Assembly (NCBI GenBank): GCA_947259365.1
Contig: CAMYMC010000036.1
Location: 67,678 to 131,677, forward strand
Direction: 5' to 3'
Length of the DNA stretch: 64,000 nucleotides
DNA from: an uncultured Acidimicrobiaceae bacterium
GTDB lineage: Bacteria > Actinomycetota > Acidimicrobiia > Spongiisociales > UBA5794
Below the pieces are notes generated by a model. That model did not search any database. It saw only the letters and a list, made by a program, of their open reading frames with translations, and had not been told where the DNA came from. Positions 38,694 to 48,242 of this stretch are shown here, piece by piece. Numbering within the stretch: position 1 is the stretch's first letter; every line of letters starts with the position of its first letter. The position numbers and the translations under genes were made by a program.

Positions 38694-39607
38694 CGGCGGA
38701 CGAGATCCGCCGGGTGGCGATCCTCGGCGGCGGCGGCCTCATGGGCCACGGCATCGCGCTCGCGTGCCTCCAGGGCAGCGAGGCGGAGGTCGTGATCGTC
38801 TCCCGCCGCGACGAGTCCGTGCGCCACGGCATCGAGCTCGTCGAGTCGGGGCCGTTCGGGCTGGAGCGCGGCGTCGCCAAGGGCCGCATCACCGAGGACC
38901 AGGCCGTGGCGGCCCGGGCGCGCCTGACGGGGACGACCGACTACGCCAAAGGTCTCGACGGAGCCGACCTCGTCTTCGAGACGGTGCCCGAGGTGGTGGC
39001 GACCAAGCACGACGTGCTGGCCGAAGCTGCCCGCCACGCCCCGCCGGATGCCCCGCTCGCCACCAACACGTCGTCGATCCTCATCTCCGAGCTGGCGGCG
39101 CCACTGGAGGCGCCGGGCCGGCTGGTGGGCACGCACTGGTTCTACCCGGCGAACGTCATGCCGCTCGTCGAGGTGGCACGGTCGGCCCCGGTCGACGAGG
39201 CCGCGCTCGACCTCGTCGTCGCCTACCTCGAGCTGATCGGCAAGAAACCGGTCGTCGTTCGGGACTCCCCCGGCTTCTTCATGACGCGATTCGTCAACAA
39301 CTACCTCGCGGAGGCGATCCGGCTCGTGGAACTGGGGATCGCCGGCCCGGCCGAGGTGGACGAGATGTGCAAGACGGGACTGGGTTGGCCGATGGGCGTG
39401 TTCGAGTTCCTCGATGACACTGCGAGCTTCGACTCGTTCTACCACGCCCAGGAGTACCTCCACGAGACGTGCGGCGAGCGCTACGCCATCCCGCCGCTCG
39501 CCCGGCAGGTCTTCCTCGCCGGTTACAAGGGGTCTCCGCGGCTCAAGCCGGACAGCCGCGGCGGCTGGTACGACTTCCTCGGGATTCCCCGGGCGGGATC
39601 GGATTGA
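38690..39607 (+). CDS. 3-hydroxyacyl-CoA dehydrogenase
   Basis: 305-aa NAD-dependent enzyme: N-terminal Rossmann motif LGGGGLMGHGIA, the catalytic His in GTHWFYPANVMPLVEV with its partner Glu, and the C-terminal helical domain beginning DSPGFFMTRF. It oxidises 3-hydroxyacyl-CoA to 3-ketoacyl-CoA. The ATG overlaps the small-subunit stop by 4 bp. Its position after the mutase suggests that the mutase product is, or is converted to, a 3-hydroxyacyl-CoA. Confidence 0.9.
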   Translation: MTADEIRRVAILGGGGLMGHGIALACLQGSEAEVVIVSRRDESVRHGIELVESGPFGLERGVAKGRITEDQAVAARARLTGTTDYAKGLDGADLVFETVPEVVATKHDVLAEAARHAPPDAPLATNTSSILISELAAPLEAPGRLVGTHWFYPANVMPLVEVARSAPVDEAALDLVVAYLELIGKKPVVVRDSPGFFMTRFVNNYLAEAIRLVELGIAGPAEVDEMCKTGLGWPMGVFEFLDDTASFDSFYHAQEYLHETCGERYAIPPLARQVFLAGYKGSPRLKPDSRGGWYDFLGIPRAGSD

Positions 39608-39614
39608 GGCGCCG

Positions 39615-40202
39615 ATGAGCCCCGTCCGGGAGGAGGTGAGGAGCCAGGGGAACCGGCGCCACGTCGTGCTCGCCGCGGCCGCGAGCTGCTTCCAGCAGGC
39701 GGGATACGCCGCGGCGTCGATGCGTGACATCTCGGCCGCAGCGGGCATGCAGCCGGCTTCGCTCTACTACCACTTCGACTCGAAGGACGATCTGTTCGTC
39801 GCAGTCCACGAGGAGGGCCTCCGCCGGATCACCGAAGCCGTCGTCGCCACCATCGAGGGCGTGCCACCCGGTTGGGGGCGGCTCGAGGCGGCGGCCGTCG
39901 CCCACCTCACGACGCTGCTCGAGGGCGGCGAGTTCTTCAAGGCGGTGATGCGCGACATCCCCGCCGGGTTTGCCGAGCGCGAGGTCATCACCGAGATGCG
40001 GGACGCCTATGAGAGCATCTTCGCCGAGCTCATCGCCGGCATCGACCTCCCCGCCTCCACCGACCCGAGGCATGTCCGCCTCATGCTGCTCGGCGCCATG
40101 AACTGGTGCTTCACCTGGTACCGGCCCGACGGCACCTCTCCCGCCGACATCGCTCGCGACTTCGTCTCGTACCTTCGCTCGGCCCTCGACACGGGCCGAT
40201 GA
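39615..40202 (+). CDS. TetR family transcriptional regulator
   Basis: 195-aa TetR protein. The N-terminal helix-turn-helix reads MRDISAAAGMQPASLYYHFDSKDDLF; the C-terminal ligand domain is helical and unclassified. It sits inside the mutase operon and most likely controls this operon and the divergent thiolase through the palindrome at 36506-36521, perhaps with an acyl-CoA ligand. Confidence 0.88.
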   Translation: MSPVREEVRSQGNRRHVVLAAAASCFQQAGYAAASMRDISAAAGMQPASLYYHFDSKDDLFVAVHEEGLRRITEAVVATIEGVPPGWGRLEAAAVAHLTTLLEGGEFFKAVMRDIPAGFAEREVITEMRDAYESIFAELIAGIDLPASTDPRHVRLMLLGAMNWCFTWYRPDGTSPADIARDFVSYLRSALDTGR

Positions 40203-41161
40203 CGGCCGGGCGCGACGTCGACTATTACCGCGGGGGCCTGCTCGCCCGCGACCGGGTGGCCATTGGACGCGCCATCACCGCCGTCGAGAACGACCGCGCC
40301 GACGCGGCGGCGGTCCTCCGGGCCATCGCCGGGCACACCGGGAAAGCTCACGTCGTCGGTCTCACCGGCCCCCCGGGCGCAGGCAAGTCGACCCTCGTCA
40401 ACGCCATCATCGGGGAGCTGCGGAGCCAAGGCCGGACCGTTGCCGTCGTCGCGGTGGACCCGTCGAGCCCCTTCAGCGGCGGCGCCATCCTCGGCGACAG
40501 GGTGCGAATGTCCGAGCACGCATCCGACCCCCACGTGTTCGTGCGTTCGGTGGCCTCGCGGGGTCACCTCGGCGGCCTGTCGCGGACGACGGCGCGGGTG
40601 GTCGACGTCCTCGACGCCGCCGGGTACGACGTCGTGCTCGTCGAGACGGTCGGGACCGGGCAAGCCGAAATCGACATCATGCACCTTGCCCAGAGCGTCG
40701 TCGTCGTCTGCGCTCCCGGCCTCGGCGACGAGATCCAGGCCGTCAAGGCGGGGATCCTCGAGATCGCCGACGTTCTCGTCGTCAACAAAGCCGACCTCGA
40801 CCTCGCCGACCGCACCGAGCGTCAGCTCCACGAGGCGGTGGGACCGGCCGACGAGCGGGGATGGATCACCCCGATCCTGCGCACGATCGCCACCGACGGC
40901 ACCGGTGTCGGGGATCTCACCGCGGTCGTCGCCGACCACTACGCCGGGCTCGATGCCACGACGACCGCGGCGGCATCGACGCTCCGGGCCCGCAGGCAGC
41001 TCGCCGCGGCCGCCGCCGAGATCGTGAGCCGGGCCATCGAAGAGGGCGACGATCCCCTCCTCGAGACGCTGGCGCGCCGTGTCGGCGAGGGCGCCATCTC
41101 CCTCGGCGAAGCCGCCGAGGAGGCGACCCGAGCGGTGACCAACGAGCTCGGGAACGGGTGA
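40199..41161 (+). CDS. meaB: MeaB/ArgK-type G-protein chaperone of the B12 mutase
   Basis: 320-aa GTPase of the MeaB/ArgK/MMAA family: Walker A GPPGAGKSTLV, VDPSSPFSGGAILGDRVRM, ETVGTGQAEIDI and the base-specificity NKAD. These proteins load cobalamin into, and protect, acyl-CoA mutases. ATG overlaps the TetR stop (ATGA). Its presence in the operon shows that the upstream mutase is handled as a genuine adenosylcobalamin enzyme. Confidence 0.93.
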   Translation: MTAGRDVDYYRGGLLARDRVAIGRAITAVENDRADAAAVLRAIAGHTGKAHVVGLTGPPGAGKSTLVNAIIGELRSQGRTVAVVAVDPSSPFSGGAILGDRVRMSEHASDPHVFVRSVASRGHLGGLSRTTARVVDVLDAAGYDVVLVETVGTGQAEIDIMHLAQSVVVVCAPGLGDEIQAVKAGILEIADVLVVNKADLDLADRTERQLHEAVGPADERGWITPILRTIATDGTGVGDLTAVVADHYAGLDATTTAAASTLRARRQLAAAAAEIVSRAIEEGDDPLLETLARRVGEGAISLGEAAEEATRAVTNELGNG

Positions 41162-41210
41162 GGCGCCGGTCGCACCGCACTGCCGCATGGGTGTGCGGCG
41201 GTCGGGCCGG

Positions 41211-42542
41211 TCAGGCGAGGGCAGCCTCGACGGCGGCGACGATGGCATCGGCGGCTCGCGACGCGGCGGCGGGCGACGGCGCTTCGACCATGACCCGCAC
41301 GAGCGGCTCTGTGCCCGATGCCCGGACGAGGATCCGGCCGTCTCCCCCGAGGCGCGCCTCGGCCTCGCGAACGGCCGCCCACACCGCGCCGGCATCGGCG
41401 AGCAGGTCCTTGTCCGCCACCCGGACGTTGCGGAGAACCTGGGGATACCGCACCATCACGGATCGCAACTCGCGTAACTCCCTACCCGTCGCCGCCATGA
41501 CCTCGGCGAGCCGGACCGCGGTCCTGAGTCCGTCGCCGGTGGCGCGGTCCTCGAGCACGACGTGGCCCGACTGCTCGCCGCCGAGCACCGCCCGCGTCTC
41601 CCGCATGGCCTCGAGAACGTAACGGTCGCCGACCTTCGTCTCGTGAACCTCGACACCGAGATCGGTCATCGCCTTGCGGAAGCCGAGGTTCGACATGACC
41701 GTCGTGACGACGAGTTTCGGCTTCAAACGGCCGGCGTCGAGAAGGTGCTTGGCGAGGATCGCCATGATGACGTCGCCGTCGACCTCCGCCCCGTCCTCGT
41801 CGACGGCAATGAGCCGGTCGGCGTCGCCATCGAAGGCAAACCCGGCACGGCCGCTCACCCTCGCTCCGAGATACTCGGGGTGAGTGGCGCCGCACCCTTC
41901 GTTGATGTTCACCCCGTCGGGGTCGGCGTTGCACACCTCGACCGTGGCGCCGAGACGCTCGAAGAGCGCAGGCGCCGCTGCGAACGCCGCACCGTTGGCG
42001 CAGTCGAGGACGAAGTCCATGCCCCGCAGCGCGTACGAGACACCGGACGCGACGAAGGAGACATAACGATCGACGGCATCGCCCATGACGGACTGGATCC
42101 CCACGAGCGCCCCTTCGGGCGACTTCCACGGTTCGCCGCGGTGGTAGCGGTCCTCGATCTCGGCTTCCCGCCCGTCCGAGAGCTTGGCACCGTCGGGGCC
42201 GAAGAACTTGATCCCGTTGTCCGGAGCCGGGTTGTGGGACGCCGACACCATGACACCGAAGCGGGCCCCGATGTCGCGGGTGAGGCGAGAGACCGCCCCG
42301 ACGGGGATGATCCCGACGTCGACGGTGTCGATGCCGACGGCGTTGAACCCGGCGTGGAGCGCCGACGCCAGCATCGGGCCCGATCGCCTCGTGTCCCTGC
42401 CGATGAGGACCGGGCCGTCGCCGCCCTCGCCGGCGGCGCGGGCGAGGTCGAACGCGACCACAGGCGTCAGATCGACATTTGCCTTCCCCCGCACCCCATC
42501 CGTGCCGAAGAGCTTGCGCCGCCCGGCGGGTGGATCAGCCAC
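41211..42542 (-). CDS. glmM: Phosphoglucosamine mutase
   Basis: 443-aa GlmM, converting glucosamine-6-P to glucosamine-1-P. It begins RKLFGTDGVRGKANV, has the phosphoserine loop SASHNPAPDNGIKFF, the metal site FDGDADR and the sugar-binding GEQSGHV. It follows rpsI by about 30 bp on the same strand, as in many actinobacteria (rplM-rpsI-glmM). Confidence 0.97.
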   Translation of the reverse strand: MADPPAGRRKLFGTDGVRGKANVDLTPVVAFDLARAAGEGGDGPVLIGRDTRRSGPMLASALHAGFNAVGIDTVDVGIIPVGAVSRLTRDIGARFGVMVSASHNPAPDNGIKFFGPDGAKLSDGREAEIEDRYHRGEPWKSPEGALVGIQSVMGDAVDRYVSFVASGVSYALRGMDFVLDCANGAAFAAAPALFERLGATVEVCNADPDGVNINEGCGATHPEYLGARVSGRAGFAFDGDADRLIAVDEDGAEVDGDVIMAILAKHLLDAGRLKPKLVVTTVMSNLGFRKAMTDLGVEVHETKVGDRYVLEAMRETRAVLGGEQSGHVVLEDRATGDGLRTAVRLAEVMAATGRELRELRSVMVRYPQVLRNVRVADKDLLADAGAVWAAVREAEARLGGDGRILVRASGTEPLVRVMVEAPSPAAASRAADAIVAAVEAALA

Positions 42543-42572
42543 GGCGGACCCCCGTGTGGACGGGGAGCCGGC

Positions 42573-42965
42573 TCACCGCTTCGTGAACTGCGGCGCCCGG
42601 CGGGCCTTGCGCAGACCGTACTTCTTGCGCTCGACACGGCGGGCATCCCGGGTGAGCAGGCCCTCCTTCTTGAGCGTCACCCGCAGCTCGGGGTCGGCTT
42701 CGACGAGCGCCCGGGCGATGCCGAGGCGGAGGGCGTCGCTCTGGCCGGTAGCGCCGCCGCCCTCGAGCTTCGCCTTGATGTCGTACCGCCCCTCGGAGTC
42801 GGCGACCTTGAGCGGTTCGAGGATCCGGAGTCGAAGGGCCATCTGCGGGAAGTACTGGTCGAGCGAGCGGCCGTTGAGGTCGAACGTGCCGGTGCCGGGG
42901 TACAGCCGAACCCGGGCCACGGAACTCTTGCGACGGCCGGTCGCCTGGACCAATGGATCGGGCAT
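42573..42965 (-). CDS. rpsI: 30S ribosomal protein S9
   Basis: 130-aa S9. It begins with a short leader then [13 protein letters not shown] and ends with the conserved [17 protein letters not shown] tail, whose last Arg reaches the P-site tRNA. The ATG overlaps the rplM stop by one base. Confidence 0.98.
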   Translation of the reverse strand: MPDPLVQATGRRKSSVARVRLYPGTGTFDLNGRSLDQYFPQMALRLRILEPLKVADSEGRYDIKAKLEGGGATGQSDALRLGIARALVEADPELRVTLKKEGLLTRDARRVERKKYGLRKARRAPQFTKR

Positions 42966-43426
42966 CAGGAACCCGCCCTCCTCGTGATCTCGAGTGGTTG
43001 CGGGGCTTGTGCGCCATGAGGGTGCTCGGCGCCCGCGTAGACCTTGAGCTTCTTGATGATCTGCCGGCCGAGCCGGTTCTTGGGGAGCATGCCCCTCACC
43101 GCCGACTCGACGATGCGCTCGGGGTGTTTCTCCCGCATCTCGGCGAGCGTGAGCGCCGTCAGCCCACCGGGGTACCCCGAATGGCGGTAATACGTCTTCG
43201 CGGCCTCCTTGTTGCCGCTGACCGCGATGCGGGCTGCGTTGACGACGATGACGTAGTCACCGCCGTCGACGTGGGGAGCGTACGTCGGCTTGTGCTTGCC
43301 CCGCAGCTTCTGCGCCACCTCCGAGGAGAGGCGGCCGAGAGGGACGTCGCTGGCATCCACGACGTACCAGGCCCGGTTGACGTCGCCGGGCTTCGGGGAG
43401 TAGGTCCTCTGCAACTTCGGTCTCAT
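42965..43426 (-). CDS. rplM: 50S ribosomal protein L13
   Basis: 153-aa L13 with [25 protein letters not shown] and the [11 protein letters not shown] motif; the C-terminus is slightly extended. It is the first gene of the rplM-rpsI unit, with its own promoter at 43508-43537. Confidence 0.98.
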   Translation of the reverse strand: MRPKLQRTYSPKPGDVNRAWYVVDASDVPLGRLSSEVAQKLRGKHKPTYAPHVDGGDYVIVVNAARIAVSGNKEAAKTYYRHSGYPGGLTALTLAEMREKHPERIVESAVRGMLPKNRLGRQIIKKLKVYAGAEHPHGAQAPQPLEITRRAGS

Positions 43427-43479
43427 CGGCTCGATGCTTCTCGTGGAAGAGTGTCACGGGGGACCCGGACACAAAGACG

Positions 43480-43495
43480 CCCCGCGGGCGCGGGG
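43480..43495 (-). promoter_or_regulatory. Hairpin at the 5' end of the rplM leader
   Basis: CCCCGC and GCGGGG form a 6-bp stem with a short loop, lying just downstream of the predicted start of transcription and followed on the minus strand by GTCTTTGTGT. It may be part of an autoregulatory L13 leader or only a 5' stabilising hairpin. Confidence 0.35.
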
Positions 43496-43507
43496 AACCG
43501 GGACGAC

Positions 43508-43537
43508 ATTGTAGCGGCAGGCCGCGGCAGCGAGCAA
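43508..43537 (-). promoter_or_regulatory. rplM promoter
   Basis: On the minus strand TTGCTC (43532-43537), an 18-bp spacer and TACAAT (43508-43513) form a good promoter. The transcript would have a leader of roughly 75 nt before the L13 start at 43426. Confidence 0.6.
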
Positions 43538-43553
43538 GACGGCGGTGGCGCGC

Positions 43554-44285
43554 TCATCCGGCGTATTCGACACCGACGAGGGTGAGCCCCTGCGGCGGAG
43601 CCGCTCCTCTCCCCGCAGCCCTGTCCCGGGCGGCGAGGATCGACCCCAGGGCATCGGCGGGGAGCTTGCCTCGACCCACCTCGACGCTCGCCGCAACGAC
43701 CGACCGCACCATCTGGTGACAGAAGGCGCTCGCCTCGATCTCGAGCTCCACGAGGTCGCCGCCCCGGGACCATTGCACCCGTCGCACGACCCGTACCGTC
43801 GGCTGGTCGGATCGCTTGCAGAACGAGGCGAAGTCGTGCTCGCCGACGAGGGGTTGGACGGCGGCGTTCATCACCTCCTCGTCGAGCGCGTGCCGGTAGT
43901 GCCACGCATAGGCGGCGAGGAACGGGTCGGCGGCGAGCCGGTTGACGATGCGGTACAGGTAACGACGCCCCGTCGCTGAGAAGCGCGCGTGGAAATCGTC
44001 GGACACCGTCGCCACGGAGAGCACGGCGATCTCCGGGGCGAGCTGCCGGTTCAGCGAGCGGAGAGCCCGCCGCTCGTCGAGCTCGGACCCGCACCGGAAA
44101 CTGACGACCTGGCCCGACGCATGGACGCCCTTGTCGGTCCTGCCGGCGACTGCGGTCTCCACCTCCCCCGTGATGCGGAAGAGGGCATCTTCGAGCACGG
44201 CCTGGATCGTCCTGACCTTGGGCTGAGTCGCGTACCCGTGGAAGCCGGAGCCGTCGTAGGCGATGTCGAGCCGATAGGTCGGCAC
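43554..44285 (-). CDS. truA: tRNA pseudouridine synthase A
   Basis: 243-aa TruA, which modifies positions 38-40 of tRNA anticodon stems. It begins YRLDIAYDGSGFHGYATQP and has the catalytic Asp in AGRTDKGVHASGQV. Located between the YIP1-like gene and rplM, its usual neighbour. Confidence 0.96.
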   Translation of the reverse strand: MPTYRLDIAYDGSGFHGYATQPKVRTIQAVLEDALFRITGEVETAVAGRTDKGVHASGQVVSFRCGSELDERRALRSLNRQLAPEIAVLSVATVSDDFHARFSATGRRYLYRIVNRLAADPFLAAYAWHYRHALDEEVMNAAVQPLVGEHDFASFCKRSDQPTVRVVRRVQWSRGGDLVELEIEASAFCHQMVRSVVAASVEVGRGKLPADALGSILAARDRAAGRGAAPPQGLTLVGVEYAG

Positions 44286-44286
44286 G

Positions 44287-44817
44287 TCAGATCAGGCCGC
44301 GGTTCAGGATCGACGAGACGATGACCCACACCGCAAAGGCGAGCACCGCCGCGATCGCGGCCCGCTCGGTGGGGAGATCCGACTCGTAGGTGATGCCTCG
44401 TGCGATGATCACGAGGAACCACACCGAGCCCAGGGTGAGGGCGGCGACGTCGGCGATGCCGAGCCGGGCCGTGAAGATGACGAGCAGCAGCGTCGGGTAG
44501 GCGAAGCCCGTCATCCGCAGATACACCGCGTAGGTCCCGCCCTCTTGGAAGAGGAACCGCACGACTCCGTAGGCGAGCCCGGCGTACGCCAGCCAGAAGA
44601 TGACCGCGTTGATGAGGGCGGCGAGGAGAATCTCGAGACCACGCAGGTTCGTCGTCAGCCCCAGGATCGTCCACCCCCCACCGAGGAGGATGAGGAACCT
44701 CGTGAGCGCGACGAAGAGCATGGCGTCTCCGGTCGCCCGGTCGTTGAAGTCCATCCAGATGAACGCGTCGCGCTGAAGCCGGATCGTCTGGAGCAATCGA
44801 CTGAAAGCAACGCCCAT
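44287..44817 (-). CDS. YIP1-like polytopic membrane protein
   Basis: 176-aa membrane protein with about five hydrophobic segments (for example ALTRFLILLGGGWTILGL, AALINAVIFWLAYAGLAYG, YPTLLLVIFTA). The layout, with a soluble N-terminal 30 residues, resembles small YIP1-family proteins. Function unknown. Its stop lies next to the truA start, so it is probably co-transcribed with truA. Confidence 0.65.
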   Translation of the reverse strand: MGVAFSRLLQTIRLQRDAFIWMDFNDRATGDAMLFVALTRFLILLGGGWTILGLTTNLRGLEILLAALINAVIFWLAYAGLAYGVVRFLFQEGGTYAVYLRMTGFAYPTLLLVIFTARLGIADVAALTLGSVWFLVIIARGITYESDLPTERAAIAAVLAFAVWVIVSSILNRGLI

Positions 44818-44955
44818 GTGAGTCCCGCCGCCGCGTGCGAGCAAGGAGCTTAGGGGTGGGTGCGACCGAGCTCGCGGCTCGTGCTCCCGGCACCGATCGG
44901 CCCGATCGATCCACCTAGGGTGTAGCTTGTCGCCGTCCCACCCAGCTGGAGCGCC

Positions 44956-45669
44956 ATGGCCCGCCGCAGACTCGCCCTCATCCTCGTCACGCTGGCGGTC
45001 GTCGCCGCTGCCTGCGGCGACTCGACCGACGTCCGCGAGTTCGAGTTCGCCGAGGAGCCGGCGGAGGTGGTCGTCGAGACGGTCGAGGGCGACGTGTCGA
45101 TCACAGTGAACTCCCGTAGCGGGACGAGGGTCGAGGCCACGGTGAGCTACGGGTCGGTCCGACCCGAGGTCACGGTCGAGCTGGACGGAGGGCGCCTCGT
45201 CGTCGGAGACGATTGCTCGGCGGACTGCCGCGTCGACTACGTCATCAGGGTCGGCGACGCCGCGGACGTCTCGGTCGACGTCGGCTCGGGCGACGTGTCG
45301 GTCAGCGAGCTGGCCGGGTTGCTGACGATCGTCACCGGCACCGGCGACGTCAACCTGAACACGACCGATGGACCGATCCGGGTCGAGGTCGGGGCCGGGG
45401 ACGTGCTCGGGGCGCGACTGAATGCGGCAACCGCCGAGGTCCGCACCGATGAGGGGTCGATCGACGTCACCTTCGACAACATCGTCGACGAGCTCACCAT
45501 CAACTCCGGCTCGGGCGACGTGACGGCGCAGGTTCCGAACGTGTCCTACCGCGTCGATGCGGCGGCGGCGGACGGCAACGTCGACGTCCAAGTCGAGGAG
45601 GATCCCGGAGCCGGGCCCGGCATCACGATCGGCACCGGTGCCGGTGATGTGACGATCTACAAGAAGTGA
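44956..45669 (+). CDS. DUF4097-type beta-solenoid lipoprotein
   Basis: 237-aa lipoprotein (LVTLAVVAAAC signal). The mature part consists of repeated short strands with a GxGDV pattern (VDVGSGDVSVSEL, VTGTGDVNLNTT, VEVGAGDVLGA, INSGSGDVTAQ, IGTGAGDVTIY), typical of DUF4097/DUF2807 beta-helical domains. The role is unknown; an envelope-exposed structural or adhesin-like protein is likely. GGAG lies just before the ATG. Confidence 0.75.
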   Translation: MARRRLALILVTLAVVAAACGDSTDVREFEFAEEPAEVVVETVEGDVSITVNSRSGTRVEATVSYGSVRPEVTVELDGGRLVVGDDCSADCRVDYVIRVGDAADVSVDVGSGDVSVSELAGLLTIVTGTGDVNLNTTDGPIRVEVGAGDVLGARLNAATAEVRTDEGSIDVTFDNIVDELTINSGSGDVTAQVPNVSYRVDAAAADGNVDVQVEEDPGAGPGITIGTGAGDVTIYKK

Positions 45670-45670
45670 T

Positions 45671-46234
45671 TCAGCCTGCGATCGCGCGCAGCTTGCGGGC
45701 CGCCCGCAGCACCGCCGCATCGGACGTCAGCTCCGCGAGCTCGGCCACCGTCTGCCAGCGGACGGCGGCGACCTCGTCGGATGCCTCGATTCCCTCTCCG
45801 GCGGCGACGAACCCGTAGACGACGTTGAAGTGGCGGTGCGGGGGCTGGGACCGGTGGGCGGGTATCGGGTGCACGTCGACGTCGAGGATGCCGTCACCCA
45901 ACCGTTCGATGGGGTCGACCCCGGTCTCCTCGATGACCTCGCGACGTGCCGACGCCGCGACGTCGGCGTCGCCCGGGTCGACGTGGCCCCCCGGCTCGAT
46001 CCAGATCCCGAGACTCCTGTGGTGAACGAGAAGGACGCGCTCGCGATCCGGGGACAGGACGAGGCCCCCGGCCGTCACGTGGCCCGGATCGAAGCGGTAG
46101 GCAGAGAAGGGGTCCCCCGGCTCGCCGAGCAGGGTGATGACTTCGGCGTGGGCCCGGTGCTCTGCGGCCGACGGATGGTACCGCTCGAGCTCGCGGAGGA
46201 GTGCGAAGCGACGACCCGTGTCCTGGGGCGGCAT
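45671..46234 (-). CDS. Nudix hydrolase
   Basis: 187-aa Nudix protein. The box starts GGHVDPGDADV and ends RREVIEETGV with the metal-binding Glu residues present; upstream is LLVHHRSLGIWIEPGG. Substrate unknown; a nucleotide or nucleotide-sugar pyrophosphate is likely. Its 3' end nearly touches that of the DUF4097 gene. Confidence 0.83.
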   Translation of the reverse strand: MPPQDTGRRFALLRELERYHPSAAEHRAHAEVITLLGEPGDPFSAYRFDPGHVTAGGLVLSPDRERVLLVHHRSLGIWIEPGGHVDPGDADVAASARREVIEETGVDPIERLGDGILDVDVHPIPAHRSQPPHRHFNVVYGFVAAGEGIEASDEVAAVRWQTVAELAELTSDAAVLRAARKLRAIAG

Positions 46235-46281
46235 GTGCGGATCCCGGGTGAGCCGCCCGCCGCGATCGGAGCGGGCTCCGC

Positions 46282-46632
46282 TCAGACGAACTCGATGATC
46301 GCCATGTCGGCCCCGTCTCCGCGGCGGGGGCCGAGCTTGACGATCCGGGTGTAGCCACCGGGCCGGTCCTCGTACCGGGGACCGATGTCATCGAAGAGCT
46401 TCGTGACGACCTCGGTGTCCTGGATGCTGCGGAGGACGAGACGGCGTGAGTGAAGGTCGCCACGGCGCGCCTTCGTCACCATCTTCTCGACGTAGGGCCG
46501 GAGAACCTTCGCCTTGGCGACCGTCGTCGTGATCCGCTCCTCTTCGATGAGCGAGGCGGCCAGGTTTGAGAGGATCTTGCGTTGATGGCTCGGGCTCCCA
46601 CCGAGCCGGCGTCCCTTCTGCGGCTTCGGCAT
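46282..46632 (-). CDS. rplQ: 50S ribosomal protein L17
   Basis: 116-aa L17 with [21 protein letters not shown] and [14 protein letters not shown]. The ATG shares one base with the rpoA stop (TGATG). Last gene of the alpha operon. Confidence 0.98.
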   Translation of the reverse strand: MPKPQKGRRLGGSPSHQRKILSNLAASLIEEERITTTVAKAKVLRPYVEKMVTKARRGDLHSRRLVLRSIQDTEVVTKLFDDIGPRYEDRPGGYTRIVKLGPRRGDGADMAIIEFV

Positions 46633-47585
46633 CAGTCGACACCGCCCTCCGAATCTGCTGCCGAGCGCAGCGAGAGGCCGAGTTCGTCGAGCTTGGCGGC
46701 GACCTCTTCGAGGCTCTTCTGCCCGAAATTCGTGATGTTGAGGAGGTCGTCCTCGGTCTTGAGCACGAGCTCTCCGACGGTGTGGATCTGCGCCCGACGC
46801 AGGCAATTGCGCGGCCGCTCGCTGAGATCGAGCGCTTCGATGGGAAGATCGAGGTCGGGGGATGTCGACTCGGCGAGGACCACGTCACCCAGCTCGAGAC
46901 CGAGACCCTCGTCCATCTCGGCGAAGAGGCCGAGGAGCTCACGGAGCGTCTTGCCGGCCGACGACAGCGCCTCGCTCGGCGATGTCGAGCCGTCGGTCTC
47001 GACGTCGAGGACGAGCTTGTCGAAGTTCGTCATCTGGCCGACCTGGGTGCTCTCGACGCGGTACGCCACCTTGTGCACCGGCGAGAAGATCGAGTCGATC
47101 GGGATCACCCCGATCGTTTCGCTCGTCTTGTTGCGCTCGGCGCTGCGGTAGCCGACACCGCGCTCGGCGGTGAGCTCGACCTCGAGCTTGCCGCTCGACG
47201 ACAGGCTCGCCAGGTGGAGATCGCCGTTGACGACCTCGACCCCGGCCGGCACCTTGAGATCGGCCGCGGTGACATCGCCCTTTCCCCGCGCCGAGAGGTA
47301 CAGCGTCTGCGGCTCGTCGGGCTCGATGCGGAGCACGACCTGCTTGAGGTTGAGGATGAAGTCGACGACGTCCTCGACGACGCCCTCCATCGTGGAGAAC
47401 TCATGCTGGACCCCGTCGATGCGGACCGACGTGATCGCCGCCCCCGGGATGCGAGCGAGCAGCGTCCGCCGCAGCGTGTTGCCGAGGGTGTAGCCGAAGC
47501 CGGGCTCGAGCGGTTCGACCACGAACTCCGAGCGGATCTCGTTGGTCTGCAGTTCTTCGATGGTGGGCCGCTGGACGATGAGCAC
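46632..47585 (-). CDS. rpoA: RNA polymerase alpha subunit
   Basis: 317-aa alpha subunit. The N-terminal domain has [23 protein letters not shown], used for assembly with beta and beta'. The C-terminal domain (about 245-317) has [20 protein letters not shown] and the [10 protein letters not shown] helix for UP-element contact. GTG at 47585 with AGAGGAG upstream. Confidence 0.98.
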   Translation of the reverse strand: MLIVQRPTIEELQTNEIRSEFVVEPLEPGFGYTLGNTLRRTLLARIPGAAITSVRIDGVQHEFSTMEGVVEDVVDFILNLKQVVLRIEPDEPQTLYLSARGKGDVTAADLKVPAGVEVVNGDLHLASLSSSGKLEVELTAERGVGYRSAERNKTSETIGVIPIDSIFSPVHKVAYRVESTQVGQMTNFDKLVLDVETDGSTSPSEALSSAGKTLRELLGLFAEMDEGLGLELGDVVLAESTSPDLDLPIEALDLSERPRNCLRRAQIHTVGELVLKTEDDLLNITNFGQKSLEEVAAKLDELGLSLRSAADSEGGVD

Positions 47586-47629
47586 GGCGCGCTCCTCTTC
47601 TTGGTCTCGGCTGGTGGACTGGTTGTGAT

Positions 47630-48235
47630 CTACTTGCTGTAGAGCTCGACGATGAGCTGTTCCTGGATCTGGGTGTCGATCTGGGGCCGGCTCGGCAGAA
47701 CCGACACGACGATCTTGCGGTCGGCGCTGTCGACGTCGAGCCACTCCGGGCTGGGGCGGTCGATCGTGTCGACCGCTTGCAGGACGGGGAACAGCTCCTG
47801 GGACCGCTCCTTGAGCGTCACGACGTCTCCGGCGCGGACGTGGTACGAGGGGATGTCCACCCGCGACCCGTTGACCCGGAAGTGGCCGTGGTTCACGAGC
47901 TGACGGGCCTGGGGGCGGGTCCGGGCGAGGCCGGCGCGATAGACGACGTTGTCGAGCCGGGTCTCGAGGATGCGCAGCAGGTTCTCGCCGGTGATGCCCT
48001 TCTGGCGAGCTGCCTCGCGGTAGTAGCGGCGGAATTGCTTCTCCAGCACGCCGTAGATGTGGCGCAGTTTCTGCTTCTCGAGGAGCTGGATCTGGTACTG
48101 CGACTCGCGAATCCGTCCCCGGCCGTGCTCTCCCGGGGGGTACGGGCGCCGGTCGAAGTACTTCGCCTTGTTCTCGTCGAGGAGCTGGCGGAGGCGGCGG
48201 CTCTTGCGGGTTCTCGGTCCGACGTAACGGGCCAT
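47630..48235 (-). CDS. rpsD: 30S ribosomal protein S4
   Basis: 201-aa S4: MARYVGPRTRKSRR at the start and the S4 RNA-binding domain from LETRLDNVVYRAGLARTRPQARQLVNHGH. It is the zinc-free form, without the N-terminal Cys set found in some actinobacteria. Confidence 0.98.
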   Translation of the reverse strand: MARYVGPRTRKSRRLRQLLDENKAKYFDRRPYPPGEHGRGRIRESQYQIQLLEKQKLRHIYGVLEKQFRRYYREAARQKGITGENLLRILETRLDNVVYRAGLARTRPQARQLVNHGHFRVNGSRVDIPSYHVRAGDVVTLKERSQELFPVLQAVDTIDRPSPEWLDVDSADRKIVVSVLPSRPQIDTQIQEQLIVELYSK

Positions 48236-48242
48236 GGTGTTC

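Noticed and set aside
41162..41210. Terminator between meaB and glmM
   Set aside because: CCGCAC/GTGCGG could pair but the loop is long and no T run follows; too weak to list as a feature.
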